In this document: piece after piece, positions 32,818-41,127 of the stretch
How the letters are laid out: each line of letters begins with the position of its first letter
How positions within the stretch are numbered: the first letter of the stretch is position 1
Assembly (NCBI GenBank): GCA_947383835.1
Contig: CANDEV010000012.1
Coordinates: 1-64,000, forward strand
DNA length: 64,000 bases
DNA from: an uncultured Clostridia bacterium
GTDB lineage: Bacteria > Bacillota > Clostridia > Oscillospirales > Ruminococcaceae
Direction of reading: 5' to 3'
Program-made: the position numbers and the translations under genes
The notes under the pieces: model-generated
The model's input: only the letters and a program-made list of their open reading frames with translations
Databases searched by the model: none
What the model was told of the DNA's origin: nothing

Positions 32818-33996
32818 TTAGTGGTGGAACAGACGTATGCCCGTAAACGCCATTGCAATATTGTACTTGTTGCAGGTATCGATAACGTTGTCGTCACGGA
32901 TAGAACCGCCGGGCTGTGCAATGTACTCCACACCGCTTTTGTGTGCGCGTTCAATGTTGTCACCGAAGGGGAAGAACGCGTCAGAACCGAGGGACACGTC
33001 AGTATTCTTAGCAAGCCACTCTTTCTTTTCCTCACGAGTTAGGACTTCGGGTTTCTCGGTAAATACCTTTTCCCACTCGCCGTCACGGAGTACGTCCTCG
33101 TACTCGTCGCCGATATAAACGTCTATAGCGTTGTCACGGTCGGCGCGGCGAACGTCGTCCTTAAAGGGCAGAGCCATTACCTTGGGGCACTGTCTGAGCC
33201 ACCAGTTGTCCGCCTTTTGTCCCGCAAGGCGCGTGCAGTGGATACGGGACTGCTGACCCGCTCCGATACCGATAGCCTGACCGTCCTTGACGTAGCAAAC
33301 GCTGTTGGACTGGGTGTACTTCAAAGTGATAAGGGAAATTATCAAGTCCCGCTTTTTGTCGTCGGGAATATTTTTATTGTCGGTAACAACATTTTCAAGC
33401 AGCGCATTGTTGATGTCCAGCTCATTTCTGCCCTGCTCAAAGGTTATGCCGTAAACCTTTTTCGTCTCGATTGCGGCAGGGGTGTAGTTTTCGTCTATCT
33501 TGATGATGTTGTAAGTACCCTTTCTCTTGGACTTGAGTATCTCCAAAGCCTCAGGCTCGTAGTCGGGAGCGATAACGCCGTCCGAAACCTCGCGCTGTAT
33601 CATCTTAGCGGTGGGAACGTCGCACACGTCAGAAAGAGCGATAAAGTCGCCGTATGAGGACATTCTGTCCGCGCCTCTTGCTCTTGCATAAGCGCAGGCA
33701 AGGGGTGAAAGCTCGCCCAGATCGTCCACCCAGTAGATTTTTTTCAGTGTGTCGGAAAGGGGAAGTCCCACAGCCGCGCCCGCAGGGGAAACGTGCTTAA
33801 AGGACGTTGCCGCGCAAAGTCCCGTAGCCTTTTTAAGCTCCTTGACAAGCTGCCAGCCGTTGAAAGCGTCCAGCAGATTGATGTAGCCGGGCTTGCCGTT
33901 CAGCACCTCGATAGGCAGATCGGAGCCGTCCTCCATTAAAATTCTTGACGGCTTTTGGTTGGGATTGCAGCCGTATTTTAATTGCATTTCGTTCAT
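32818..33996 (-). CDS. AICAR formyltransferase (stand-alone PurH transformylase domain)
   Basis: Transfers formyl from 10-formyl-THF to AICAR, giving FAICAR, the ninth step of purine synthesis. 392 residues covering only the transformylase part; the IMP cyclohydrolase domain of a normal PurH (about 510-530 residues) is absent and replaced by PurO upstream. Seen: QLKYGCNPNQKP, the catalytic Lys-His pair in TSFKHVSPAGAAVG, YARARGADRMSSYGDF, YTQSNSVCYVKDGQAIGIG and SDAFFPFGDNI. The ATG at 33996 follows GGAGG. It is the last gene of the leftward purine locus, 70 bases after purO. Confidence 0.93.
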   Translation of the reverse strand: MNEMQLKYGCNPNQKPSRILMEDGSDLPIEVLNGKPGYINLLDAFNGWQLVKELKKATGLCAATSFKHVSPAGAAVGLPLSDTLKKIYWVDDLGELSPLACAYARARGADRMSSYGDFIALSDVCDVPTAKMIQREVSDGVIAPDYEPEALEILKSKRKGTYNIIKIDENYTPAAIETKKVYGITFEQGRNELDINNALLENVVTDNKNIPDDKKRDLIISLITLKYTQSNSVCYVKDGQAIGIGAGQQSRIHCTRLAGQKADNWWLRQCPKVMALPFKDDVRRADRDNAIDVYIGDEYEDVLRDGEWEKVFTEKPEVLTREEKKEWLAKNTDVSLGSDAFFPFGDNIERAHKSGVEYIAQPGGSIRDDNVIDTCNKYNIAMAFTGIRLFHH

Positions 33997-34066
33997 AATT
34001 TTTACCTCCAAAATTTTTGATTGTTGTACCGTTCGGCGGACGGTAGAACCCCGCCCCCACGGTTAT

Positions 34067-34780
34067 TTACTGATTTTTATTCACAATGCGGGACTCATAC
34101 TTACCCGTCTCAATGTCGATATACCGAACGAACAGCGAAACCTTGTTATCAGCGTTGAGGTTGTCCCAAATAAGCTTTGTCAGGTCGTCGATAGGCACAC
34201 AGGGAATTTCCACGTTTTTCGGCTCACCCTCGAAGCTTGGCAGGGGATCTCCGCCGCCGCTGTAGGTGTGGATAAACTTGCCCTTGCCCGCGATAGGATT
34301 GCTGTACGCAAAGGTGTACCGCTGGCAGGAAGAACCGTCGCCGTCCGCGCTTTTCAGTATGGACATTGCAAAGTTCATGCCGTCGTCGAGGTGGACAATT
34401 CCCGAAATTCTCGGCGTGTAGTTGGGAGCGTCGTCCTCAAACTCACGGGTACGCAGGGACTGCTCAAAGGTCTGCTGCTTGTCCATAAGGTCGTAGATAG
34501 TGTCGGTCTGATCGCCGTTTGTGACGATAGTCTTGCTGCCCATAACGCGGACAGGCGCGTAAATGATAAGGTGGGGGTCGGTCATTTTGGACGGGTCAAA
34601 CGCCTGTGTGCGGATACCCTCGCCGTCCTCAACGAAAACGCGGTTGCGGCTGTTCTCGCTTCTGCCCATGATAAAGTAGGCAATGACCGCCTTTTTGCCG
34701 CAGGACGATTTTCCGATAAGAATTCCCCTGCCGTGATACTCCATGCTGTTAAGTTCCTCTGCGATTGTTTTTGTGATCAT
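34067..34780 (-). CDS. purO: IMP cyclohydrolase, PurO type
   Basis: Closes FAICAR to IMP, the last purine step. 237 residues of the PurO family, first known from archaea and also found in Clostridia, unrelated to the PurH cyclohydrolase domain. Recognised from YHGRGILIGKSSCGKKAVIAY, YFIMGRSENSRNRVF, DPSLIIYAP-like DPHLIIYAPVRV and VTNGDQTDTI. Together with the free AICAR transformylase just downstream it does the work of bifunctional PurH. An SD (AGGAGG) lies a few bases before the ATG. Confidence 0.88.
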   Translation of the reverse strand: MITKTIAEELNSMEYHGRGILIGKSSCGKKAVIAYFIMGRSENSRNRVFVEDGEGIRTQAFDPSKMTDPHLIIYAPVRVMGSKTIVTNGDQTDTIYDLMDKQQTFEQSLRTREFEDDAPNYTPRISGIVHLDDGMNFAMSILKSADGDGSSCQRYTFAYSNPIAGKGKFIHTYSGGGDPLPSFEGEPKNVEIPCVPIDDLTKLIWDNLNADNKVSLFVRYIDIETGKYESRIVNKNQ

Positions 34781-34841
34781 AATTAGTCCTCCTGATTTTT
34801 ATTATTTTTTTGTAGGGGACGGGTTTTCCGTCCCGTCATTA

Positions 34842-35570
34842 TTAAAATTTTCCTAAAAAGCAATCTGTTTTATATGGCACATCAACCGTACCGCCCTGCT
34901 CGTACTTCTCAAAAATCCGCTGCAATTCCTCAAGCTGCCTTTCATAAACGGGCGTACCCTTTGGGGGCGCGTAAGACCGCGACATCTCGCAGCCCACGTA
35001 CTGTTCCATATCCATTGTCATGCTCTGTAAAAAGCTTACCCGCTCGTATTCCGAAAAATACTTTTCGGGGACAAATTTGCCGTCGGCGTTTATATTTCCC
35101 TTTACGGAATCGTACTGCCCTGCATTGCGCTGAAAAATTTCGTTGCGCTCTTTCTGCATATCGGTTTCGGTACGGGTGTTCCAGATAACGGCAAGCCGAC
35201 CGTTCGCGGTAAAAATCCTTTTGCATTCCGACATGAATTTTACCTTATCGAACCAATGAAAAGCCTGCGCCGCTGTAACAAGTCCGATACTGCCCTCCGC
35301 AATGCCTGTATTCTCTGCTGGAGCGTTCACAATTTCCACATTCGGACAATTTGCCCGAAGCTTCTCCAGCATATCGGCGTTCGGCTCAACAGCGGTGATT
35401 TTCCAAGGCTTTGCGGACAAGCATTTTGTGAAAATACCCGTCCCCGCGCCAATGTCCGCAACGGTCTCGGCGTGAGTTTTCTCGTAAAGCCAATCAATAA
35501 GCTCCGCAGGATACGAGGGACGGTATTTGTCGTAAATGTCCGCTTTGCCTGTGAATTTTTCTTCGTTCAT
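34842..35570 (-). CDS. SAM-dependent methyltransferase, tandem copy 2
   Basis: 242 residues of the class I methyltransferase fold: VADIGAGTGIFTKCL SAM loop, ITAVEPN acidic end, and VTAAQAFHWFD, the Type 11/UbiE-like motif IV. Substrate unknown. Its first half is nearly identical, at DNA level too, to the adjacent upstream gene (35597-36334), while the second half has diverged. SD GGAGG. It is inserted between the NUDIX/purN group and purO in the purine locus. Confidence 0.85.
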   Translation of the reverse strand: MNEEKFTGKADIYDKYRPSYPAELIDWLYEKTHAETVADIGAGTGIFTKCLSAKPWKITAVEPNADMLEKLRANCPNVEIVNAPAENTGIAEGSIGLVTAAQAFHWFDKVKFMSECKRIFTANGRLAVIWNTRTETDMQKERNEIFQRNAGQYDSVKGNINADGKFVPEKYFSEYERVSFLQSMTMDMEQYVGCEMSRSYAPPKGTPVYERQLEELQRIFEKYEQGGTVDVPYKTDCFLGKF

Positions 35571-35596
35571 AGCAGCCTCCTTTTTCGTATTGATAT

Positions 35597-36334
35597 TTAA
35601 AACTTTCCCAAATAGCAGCTTGTTTTATATGGTACTTCAACCTTGCCAGCCTTTTCGTATTTTGCAAAAATGTTCCGCAATTCTTCAACAAACCGAGAAT
35701 AATTTTCATCGCTTTCCTTAAGCGAATATGAACGCGAAAACATATCTCCGAGAAATCTTTCCTCGTCCATACTTATTATGTTATCGGCGCTGAAATATTC
35801 AACACTGTTAAAATATTCGTTTCTCAAAAACAGATCGCCATCTGAGCTGCCGTGGTTCCCAACCTCTCCGCGGTGGCTCATGCCGCAGTATTTAACGCAC
35901 ACCTCGTCGCGTTCTTCGGAGAAATCGCATTTCAAGCGTTCATTCCACACGATAGCAAGCTGTCCGTTTTGTGTAAAAATTCTTTTGCACTCCGCCTTGA
36001 ATTTAGCTTCATCAAACCAATGAAAAGCCTGTGCAGTTGTAACAAGTCCGATATTGTTTGCCGCGATACCCGTATCCTCCGCAGGAGCATTCAAAATTTC
36101 CACATTCGGACAATTTGCCCGAAGCTTTTCCAGCATATCGGCGTTAGGCTCAACAGCGGTAATTTTCCAAGGCTTTGCGGACAAGCATTTTGTGAAAATA
36201 CCCGTCCCCGCGCCAATGTCCGCAACGGTCTCGGCGTGAGTTTTCTCGTAAAGCCAATCAATAAGCTCCGCAGGATATGAGGGACGGTATTTGTCGTACA
36301 CGTCTGCCTTGCCTGTGAATTTTTCTTCGTTCAT
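35597..36334 (-). CDS. SAM-dependent methyltransferase, tandem copy 1
   Basis: 245 residues, paralogue of the gene just downstream. Same N-terminal half (KADVYDKYRPSYPAELIDWL; VADIGAGTGIFTKCL), a different middle (FSEERDEVCVKYCGMSH; DEERFLGDMFSRSYSL) and a similar tail (VPYKTSCYLGKF). The start at 36334 follows AAGGAGG; the same SD-to-start block is repeated at 35582-35570. Substrate unknown. It starts 11 bases after the NUDIX stop. Confidence 0.85.
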   Translation of the reverse strand: MNEEKFTGKADVYDKYRPSYPAELIDWLYEKTHAETVADIGAGTGIFTKCLSAKPWKITAVEPNADMLEKLRANCPNVEILNAPAEDTGIAANNIGLVTTAQAFHWFDEAKFKAECKRIFTQNGQLAIVWNERLKCDFSEERDEVCVKYCGMSHRGEVGNHGSSDGDLFLRNEYFNSVEYFSADNIISMDEERFLGDMFSRSYSLKESDENYSRFVEELRNIFAKYEKAGKVEVPYKTSCYLGKF

Positions 36335-36345
36335 AGCAGCCTCCT

Positions 36346-36795
36346 TTATTTCAGAACCGACTTCCATTCACCGTTTTCCTTATAGTACCAAAACTCGCTC
36401 AAATCGTCGTCCCAGAAAAGCTTGTAATATTCCGCCATGGTGTCCGCAAGCTTCAAGCCGAGGAAATCGTTTTTGTTCACCCAATAGACCTCCCCCTCCT
36501 CCGAGGAATGAAGCTCTCCCGAAAATTTGTCAGTCCTGTACAGCAGCACCATATACCGCGAACCATCGTCCTTAGTCCAGTCCTTGATACCGCATAACCG
36601 CGGCGATTGGACGGTAAGTCCCGTTTCCTCAAAGACCTCGCGTATCACAGCGTCGGTAAAGGACTCACCCTTTTCAACGTGTCCCCCGGGGAAAGTCACG
36701 CCGTTCCATTTTGGGTCAACCCTATCTTGAACGAGGATATTGTCCCCGTCGCAAATCATGCACATATTTGTCAGTGTAACCGTTTCTGTACGCAT
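36346..36795 (-). CDS. NUDIX hydrolase (MutT/8-oxo-dGTPase-like)
   Basis: 149 residues. The Nudix box is complete: GGHVEKGESFTDAVIREVFE then ETG (about residues 37-59), with the metal-binding REVFEE core. The N-terminus (LTNMCMICDGDNILVQDRVD) and WNGVTFPG resemble MutT-type 8-oxo-(d)GTP diphosphatases, a sanitising role that would suit a nucleotide locus. Substrate is not proven by sequence. SD GGAGGG; 12 bases after the DUF3592 gene. Confidence 0.9.
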   Translation of the reverse strand: MRTETVTLTNMCMICDGDNILVQDRVDPKWNGVTFPGGHVEKGESFTDAVIREVFEETGLTVQSPRLCGIKDWTKDDGSRYMVLLYRTDKFSGELHSSEEGEVYWVNKNDFLGLKLADTMAEYYKLFWDDDLSEFWYYKENGEWKSVLK

Positions 36796-36807
36796 TTTGA
36801 CGCCCTC

Positions 36808-37269
36808 CTAATCAATATTTTCTTCTGATTTTTTGCGGAGCACTTTCACCGTGACAAGCGTAAACACGCCTCCTACCACCGCAAAAACAATTCCCACCAA
36901 AAGGATTACCAACGACCCCGACCGTTCGTATATTTTGCCTTTATCTGAAATGTACAGCGTTGTCTCCGAGCCGATATCCGCCGCCCACGAGGTTGACGTG
37001 CGGCTTTGATAAGTTTTTAACTCGCCGCCGTCGTAGTATTCGTAAATCGGCGTGTACATTTTCGTGGAACGGTGCCTGTTATGACGGATTGTGCTTCTGC
37101 GCCGCTCCACGCTTTCAACAACATTGACCACCGTCGCGCTTACCCGGCGGCAATTATCCATACGCGCATTCAGTCCAAGCGCGGCTATAATAAGTACCGC
37201 TCCCGCCGCAAGAAAAAATACGCCAAAAGCCATAAAAATTTTTTTAAAATTTTTTTCCGAAAGTCTCAT
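36808..37269 (-). CDS. DUF3592-type membrane protein
   Basis: 153 residues with transmembrane helices at about 10-32 and 119-140, and between them an extracytoplasmic beta domain (TPIYEYYDGGELKTYQSRTS; IGSETTLYISDKGKIYE) characteristic of DUF3592. The stretch RRRSTIRHNRHRSTK is strongly basic. No known function. It follows purN by 20 bases in the same direction and belongs to the passenger genes of the purine locus. Confidence 0.75.
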   Translation of the reverse strand: MRLSEKNFKKIFMAFGVFFLAAGAVLIIAALGLNARMDNCRRVSATVVNVVESVERRRSTIRHNRHRSTKMYTPIYEYYDGGELKTYQSRTSTSWAADIGSETTLYISDKGKIYERSGSLVILLVGIVFAVVGGVFTLVTVKVLRKKSEENID

Positions 37270-37289
37270 AATTCACTGCCTTTCAAAAA

Positions 37290-37916
37290 TTATTCCTCCA
37301 CAATCGCCTTGCCGTCAATGACCTTGATTTTATCCTGACAAAACAGCGCAACAGCTTTCGGCAGCAGCTTCCATTCCACATTTTCCATAACACGCCGTTG
37401 CAGTATTGCCGGGGTATCGTCGTTCAGCACAGGTACCGTCCCCTGCAAAATAATTGGCCCCCCGTCGCACTCCTCGGTGACAAAATGCACCGTCGCTCCA
37501 GTTACCTTAACGCCCTTTTCAAGCGCCGCCTCATGGACGTGCAGTCCGTAAAAGCCCTTGCCGCAAAATGACGGAATAAGCGACGGGTGGACGTTCATCA
37601 TTTGATTTGGATACGCGCGGCAGACCGTTTCGTCCAAAATCGTCATAAAGCCCGCGTACACCACAAGATCGGCTTTCTCTTCATTGAGAGCTTCCAGCAT
37701 TGCCTTGCTGTATTCGTGAACGTCCGAGTATTCACTCCGTGCAAGCACACGCGAAGGTATACCGTTATATTTCGCCCTTTCAAGCGCGTATGCGTCGGGC
37801 TTTGAAGCTATTACACAGGTAATTTTTCCGCCTGCGATCTCCCCGCGCTTTTCCGCGTCTATGAGAGCCTGCAAATTCGTGCCGCCCCCCGAAACAAGTA
37901 CAACTATATTTTTCAT
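37290..37916 (-). CDS. purN: Phosphoribosylglycinamide formyltransferase
   Basis: Formylates GAR with 10-formyl-THF, the third purine step. 208 residues. Motifs: VLVSGGGTNLQALID for the phosphate, AGFMTIL, the catalytic MNVHPSLIPSF (Asn and His) and VTEECDGGPIILQ with the catalytic Asp. ATG 37916 lies behind AGGAGG. Between it and purM in the transcript lie the serine hydrolase and an unknown gene, so the operon is interrupted. Confidence 0.96.
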   Translation of the reverse strand: MKNIVVLVSGGGTNLQALIDAEKRGEIAGGKITCVIASKPDAYALERAKYNGIPSRVLARSEYSDVHEYSKAMLEALNEEKADLVVYAGFMTILDETVCRAYPNQMMNVHPSLIPSFCGKGFYGLHVHEAALEKGVKVTGATVHFVTEECDGGPIILQGTVPVLNDDTPAILQRRVMENVEWKLLPKAVALFCQDKIKVIDGKAIVEE

Positions 37917-37942
37917 AGCGTTCCTCCTTTTGACAATGTTTT

Positions 37943-38932
37943 TCACTTTAAAAATTCGTTCTGTATTTTCAGCAGCAGCGGTACTGCTCCGTCTGAATTT
38001 ATGAATGTGCAGCAGCCGTCTCCGTCTTTCAGCGAGAAATTCGCAATAGACACAAATCCCTCATTGCCGCCGCAATGTCCGAAATACTGTTTATCTCCGA
38101 TATTTTTTAGGTAACAGCCTAAGCCAGTGCAGCACTTTGTTCCCTCCATATCAAACACGTCGCTGTGCTGCGGCGATGTCATCATAGCTGCAAGTTTTTG
38201 AGGTATCAGACCGCTTTCGCCGCGCAGGATATTTTGGATATGTATGCCGAATTTCGCCATATCGTTTGCAGTAGTCCAAAGTCCTGCCGCCGCCTGTTCG
38301 GGCATAAGCATATGACCTCCCGAAATCGGCTCGGAATTTTCTGTGTACCCCTTGGCAAGATTTTCCGTTATATCCTGCCGAAAGGTGCTGTCCTCCATAT
38401 CAAGGGGAGACAATACATAATGCTGCATAAAATCGGCAAAATCCATTTCCGTAATATTTTCGGTACATTTTTGAAGTACCATAAATCCGCCCCCCGAATA
38501 TACCCAATGCTCGTCGGGAGCATACTCGCAGTAAACTTTCGGAGAATTGCAGGGCGGCTCCCCATTGATTATTTGGGACGTTGTTGGCAGAACCGTCCCC
38601 ATCGGATAACCGTAAAATCCGTCTACGCCCAATCCCGCCGTATGGTAAAGTATCTGCCGCGCGTTTACGCTGACGGTATTTCCTTCACGGTCTGTAAGCG
38701 AACAGTCCCCAAGATAATTGTTTACATCATCTTCAAGAGAAATCCTGCCCTCGGACACAAGTCTTAAAAACGCCATCGTGAACACCATTTTGCTTATCGA
38801 AGCCGCCTGAAATCTTGTATGGGTCGTTACACCGTGACCCTCTGTTATCGTCTCGGTAATTTGGTGATTCCTTACAACTGCAATACTTAGGGAATTCGCA
38901 CCGCATTTTTCTAATTCACTCAAAAAATCCAT
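37943..38932 (-). CDS. Serine hydrolase, class C beta-lactamase/PBP-like
   Basis: 329 residues, cytoplasmic as no signal peptide is seen. The active-site box is FQAASISKMVF with Ser45 and Lys48; the tyrosine motif is probably HWVYSGGG, and the third motif region is YFGHCGGNEG. Family members include esterases, D-aminopeptidases and true beta-lactamases; the missing signal argues against a drug-resistance role. The ATG at 38932 has AAAGGA. In contrast to the MerR fusion at 10434, this copy keeps its catalytic residues. Confidence 0.85.
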   Translation of the reverse strand: MDFLSELEKCGANSLSIAVVRNHQITETITEGHGVTTHTRFQAASISKMVFTMAFLRLVSEGRISLEDDVNNYLGDCSLTDREGNTVSVNARQILYHTAGLGVDGFYGYPMGTVLPTTSQIINGEPPCNSPKVYCEYAPDEHWVYSGGGFMVLQKCTENITEMDFADFMQHYVLSPLDMEDSTFRQDITENLAKGYTENSEPISGGHMLMPEQAAAGLWTTANDMAKFGIHIQNILRGESGLIPQKLAAMMTSPQHSDVFDMEGTKCCTGLGCYLKNIGDKQYFGHCGGNEGFVSIANFSLKDGDGCCTFINSDGAVPLLLKIQNEFLK

Positions 38933-38964
38933 ATTTATCCTTTCAAGTTTTCCGAAACAAAAAA

Positions 38965-39444
38965 TCAAAGACCATACAATTTCGCGTACAGTTCACCAAA
39001 TTCTTTTTCTGAGAGTTCAAGTTCCTTTTCATAATAATAAGGCACACCGTCATTGACCCCAAATTCAAGAACAGCAGGACCGTCCATATAATAAGCCTTA
39101 TGCGCATAATCCACCGCTTCTGCCTGCCGAATGTAATCTACTAAAGCATTTGCAGCCCTTTTAGATGCCTCGTTCTGCCGACCGCCGATCGCGAGACCCG
39201 AACCTGCACAGTAAATTCCTAAATAAACTGTATCGTCATTTTCTGAAGCTGCCAAAATACAGTATGAAAAAAGCTCTTCCATATTTTCCGTTTCATAGAT
39301 CGGCTTACCGAACAGCGCTTTTATTTTACCGTAAATTAATGGGAATTTCTTATCATAATCTACAAAATCATTAATAATATTGCAAATTTTACTGCTCCCT
39401 GTTAATTTATCTGTATCATCTGCTGATTGAAAAATGTATGACAT
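38965..39444 (-). CDS. Hypothetical protein
   Basis: 159 residues, not recognised. Starts with SADDTDKLTGSSKICNIIND, then a YGKIKALFGKPIYETENMEE helix, a beta-rich core (DDTVYLGIYCAGSGLAIGG) and an acidic tail. No membrane segment. SD GGAGC is weak. It is the first gene after the repeat cluster 39473-39724 and lies 32 bases before the serine hydrolase start, presumably cotranscribed. Confidence 0.6.
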   Translation of the reverse strand: MSYIFQSADDTDKLTGSSKICNIINDFVDYDKKFPLIYGKIKALFGKPIYETENMEELFSYCILAASENDDTVYLGIYCAGSGLAIGGRQNEASKRAANALVDYIRQAEAVDYAHKAYYMDGPAVLEFGVNDGVPYYYEKELELSEKEFGELYAKLYGL

Positions 39445-39472
39445 CTTCTGCTCCTTTATCAGCTCATTATTA

Positions 39473-39575
39473 ATACTAATTTGCTCCTAAAAGCGTAGGT
39501 AAAAAATCTGCGCAAAAATCATATGTGCAAATTTTTGCTTGATTTTTTACACGCTTTTTAGTCGCAAATTAGTAT
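39473..39575. repeat. Dispersed palindromic repeat, family A, copy 3 (inverted)
   Basis: 103 bp, ends ATACTAATTTGC / GCAAATTAGTAT, inverted relative to copies 1 and 2 and nearly identical to copy 2. It lies within the purine locus between purM and the hypothetical gene, 29 bases before that gene's start. Confidence 0.92.
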
Positions 39576-39592
39576 AATCGGATAAATTACCA

Positions 39593-39620
39593 ATAAGGCG
39601 GAGGAAAGCCTCCGCCTTAT
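39593..39620. terminator. Perfect hairpin between repeats A and B
   Basis: 12-bp perfect stem ATAAGGCGGAGG / CCTCCGCCTTAT with an AAAG loop. No T-run follows on either strand, so termination is uncertain. It abuts the left end of repeat B copy 2, sharing two bases. Confidence 0.55.
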
Positions 39621-39724
39621 ACTAATCCCACTTTAGAATTATGATCAAGAAATCGCCGCAATAAACTTTGACGTATGCGTTTTTGCGGCGAGAGATTGTA
39701 CATAATTCAAAGTGGGATTAGTAT
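39619..39724. repeat. Dispersed palindromic repeat, family B, copy 2
   Basis: 106 bp, ends ATACTAATCCC / GGGATTAGTAT, inner stems CCCACTTT / AAAGTGGG, GAATTATG / CATAATTC and ATCGCCGCAA / TTGCGGCGA. Same orientation as copy 1 at 23753-23857. It ends 11 bases from the purM stop. Confidence 0.9.
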
Positions 39725-39735
39725 TAATATCACTA

Positions 39736-40770
39736 TCAATAAATAATTACGCCCTCGTCGCTTTCCACAAGCTCGCCAAGGATATAAGCGTCCTCGCCCG
39801 CAGCCTTTATTGCAGCAACCGCCTTGTCCGCGTCGTTTTTGTCAACCACAACGCACATTCCCACACCCATGTTGAAGGTGTTGAACATATCTCTTTCGGG
39901 AATTTTTCCCGTCTTTGCAATAAGGTCAAATATTGGCATTACCTGAACATCTGACCTTGCGATTTTTGCGGAAAGTCCGTCAGGCAGAGAGCGGGGGATA
40001 TTCTCGTAAAAACCGCCGCCCGTGATGTGGCTTATGGACTTGACCTTTACCGCGTCCAAAAGGGACATTACAGCCTTTACATAAATTCTTGTAGGCGTCA
40101 GCAGACATTCGCCGAGAGTTGTACCCAAGTCCGACTGGTGTCTTGCAAGGTTCTGCTCGTTGACATTGAAAACCTTGCGTACCAAGGAAAAACCGTTTGA
40201 ATGGAGACCGCTGGACTTTATGGCTATCATCACGTCCCCCGCCTTTTGAGTGGTGGGATCGAGAATTTTGTCCTTGTCCACAATTCCCACGGAAAATCCC
40301 GCAAGGTCGTACTCGTCGTCGGGCATGAGCTGCGGGTGCTCCGCAGTCTCGCCGCCGATAAGAGCGCAGCCCGCCTGTACGCAGCCCTCCGCAACGCCCG
40401 AAACTATACTCGCAATCTTTTCGGGGAAATTCCTGCCGCAGGCGATATAGTCCAGAAAAAACTGTGGCTTTGCGCCGCAGCAAATAATGTCGTTGACGCA
40501 CATTGCCACGCAGTCGATACCAACGGTGTCATGCTTGTCAAGAATAAAAGCGATCTTTATTTTCGTGCCGACTCCGTCCGTGCCCGACACAAGGACAGGC
40601 TTGCTGATACCCGTCATGTCAAGCTCGAACAGACCTCCGAAGCCGCCGATACCCGACAGCACGCCGCTTGTCATGGTACGGGCAACGTGCTTCTTCATAA
40701 GCTCCACCGCAGTGTAGCCTGCGGTCACGTCAACGCCCGCCTCCTTGTAGCTTTCAGAAAAACTTTTCAT
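39736..40770 (-). CDS. purM: Phosphoribosylformylglycinamidine cyclo-ligase (AIR synthetase)
   Basis: Closes FGAM to AIR with ATP, purine step 5. 344 residues with the PurM/SelD superfamily signatures: YKEAGVDVTAGYTAVELMKK at the N-terminus, VSGTDGVGTKIKIAFILDKH, CVNDIICCGAKPQFFLDYIA, ALIGGETAEHP and the HITGGGFYENIPRSLP loop. The length is normal. SD GGAAG (weak) lies just before the ATG. It follows purF with only a small secreted-protein gene between. Confidence 0.97.
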   Translation of the reverse strand: MKSFSESYKEAGVDVTAGYTAVELMKKHVARTMTSGVLSGIGGFGGLFELDMTGISKPVLVSGTDGVGTKIKIAFILDKHDTVGIDCVAMCVNDIICCGAKPQFFLDYIACGRNFPEKIASIVSGVAEGCVQAGCALIGGETAEHPQLMPDDEYDLAGFSVGIVDKDKILDPTTQKAGDVMIAIKSSGLHSNGFSLVRKVFNVNEQNLARHQSDLGTTLGECLLTPTRIYVKAVMSLLDAVKVKSISHITGGGFYENIPRSLPDGLSAKIARSDVQVMPIFDLIAKTGKIPERDMFNTFNMGVGMCVVVDKNDADKAVAAIKAAGEDAYILGELVESDEGVIIY

Positions 40771-40816
40771 ATCTTACTTCCTTTCACAGTACGCAAATTT
40801 TTGCGCTCCGTCTTAA

Positions 40817-41116
40817 TTATTTTGATTTTATTTTTACCCAATTCACATGAGATTCCTTTTGAAAAGAATAGGTTTCACCTACCTCAATTTCAGCGTACAT
40901 TTCATCGTCCGTTACGCAGAAATCCTTTTCGCCGAACCATGAGGCTATCACAATGTGATTGCTTTTTCCATTTATCGAATGAAACGGCGTCTCCAGCTGA
41001 TACTTATCCGCAACAGTTCCCGAAAAATACGTTTTATTATATGCGTAAATACCGCCGCAAAATGTAAGAACAGGAACAAGAACAGCACAAATAAGTTTCA
41101 AGCGCTTTTTCATCAT
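40817..41116 (-). CDS. Small secreted or membrane-anchored protein
   Basis: 99 residues. A basic start (KKRLK) and a hydrophobic helix (residues 7-24, LICAVLVPVLTFCGGIYAY) form a signal peptide or anchor; the rest is a small beta-rich domain (VIASWFGEKDFCVTDDEMYAEIEV). Starts at ATG 41116 or 41113; an in-frame GTG at 41131 is also possible. It begins 12 bases after the purF stop. No known family. Confidence 0.55.
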   Translation of the reverse strand: MMKKRLKLICAVLVPVLTFCGGIYAYNKTYFSGTVADKYQLETPFHSINGKSNHIVIASWFGEKDFCVTDDEMYAEIEVGETYSFQKESHVNWVKIKSK

Positions 41117-41127
41117 TTTTCTTCCGC

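Noticed and set aside
33893..34786. 297-codon frame antisense to purO
   Set aside because: Opposite a clear PurO gene; no SD, no known domain.
37943..38932. Antibiotic-resistance beta-lactamase
   Set aside because: The fold and SxxK are present, but there is no signal peptide and the locus is housekeeping; esterase or peptidase activity is as likely.
5758..39724. CRISPR array
   Set aside because: The repeats are dispersed singly, palindromic along their whole length and without spacers or cas genes.
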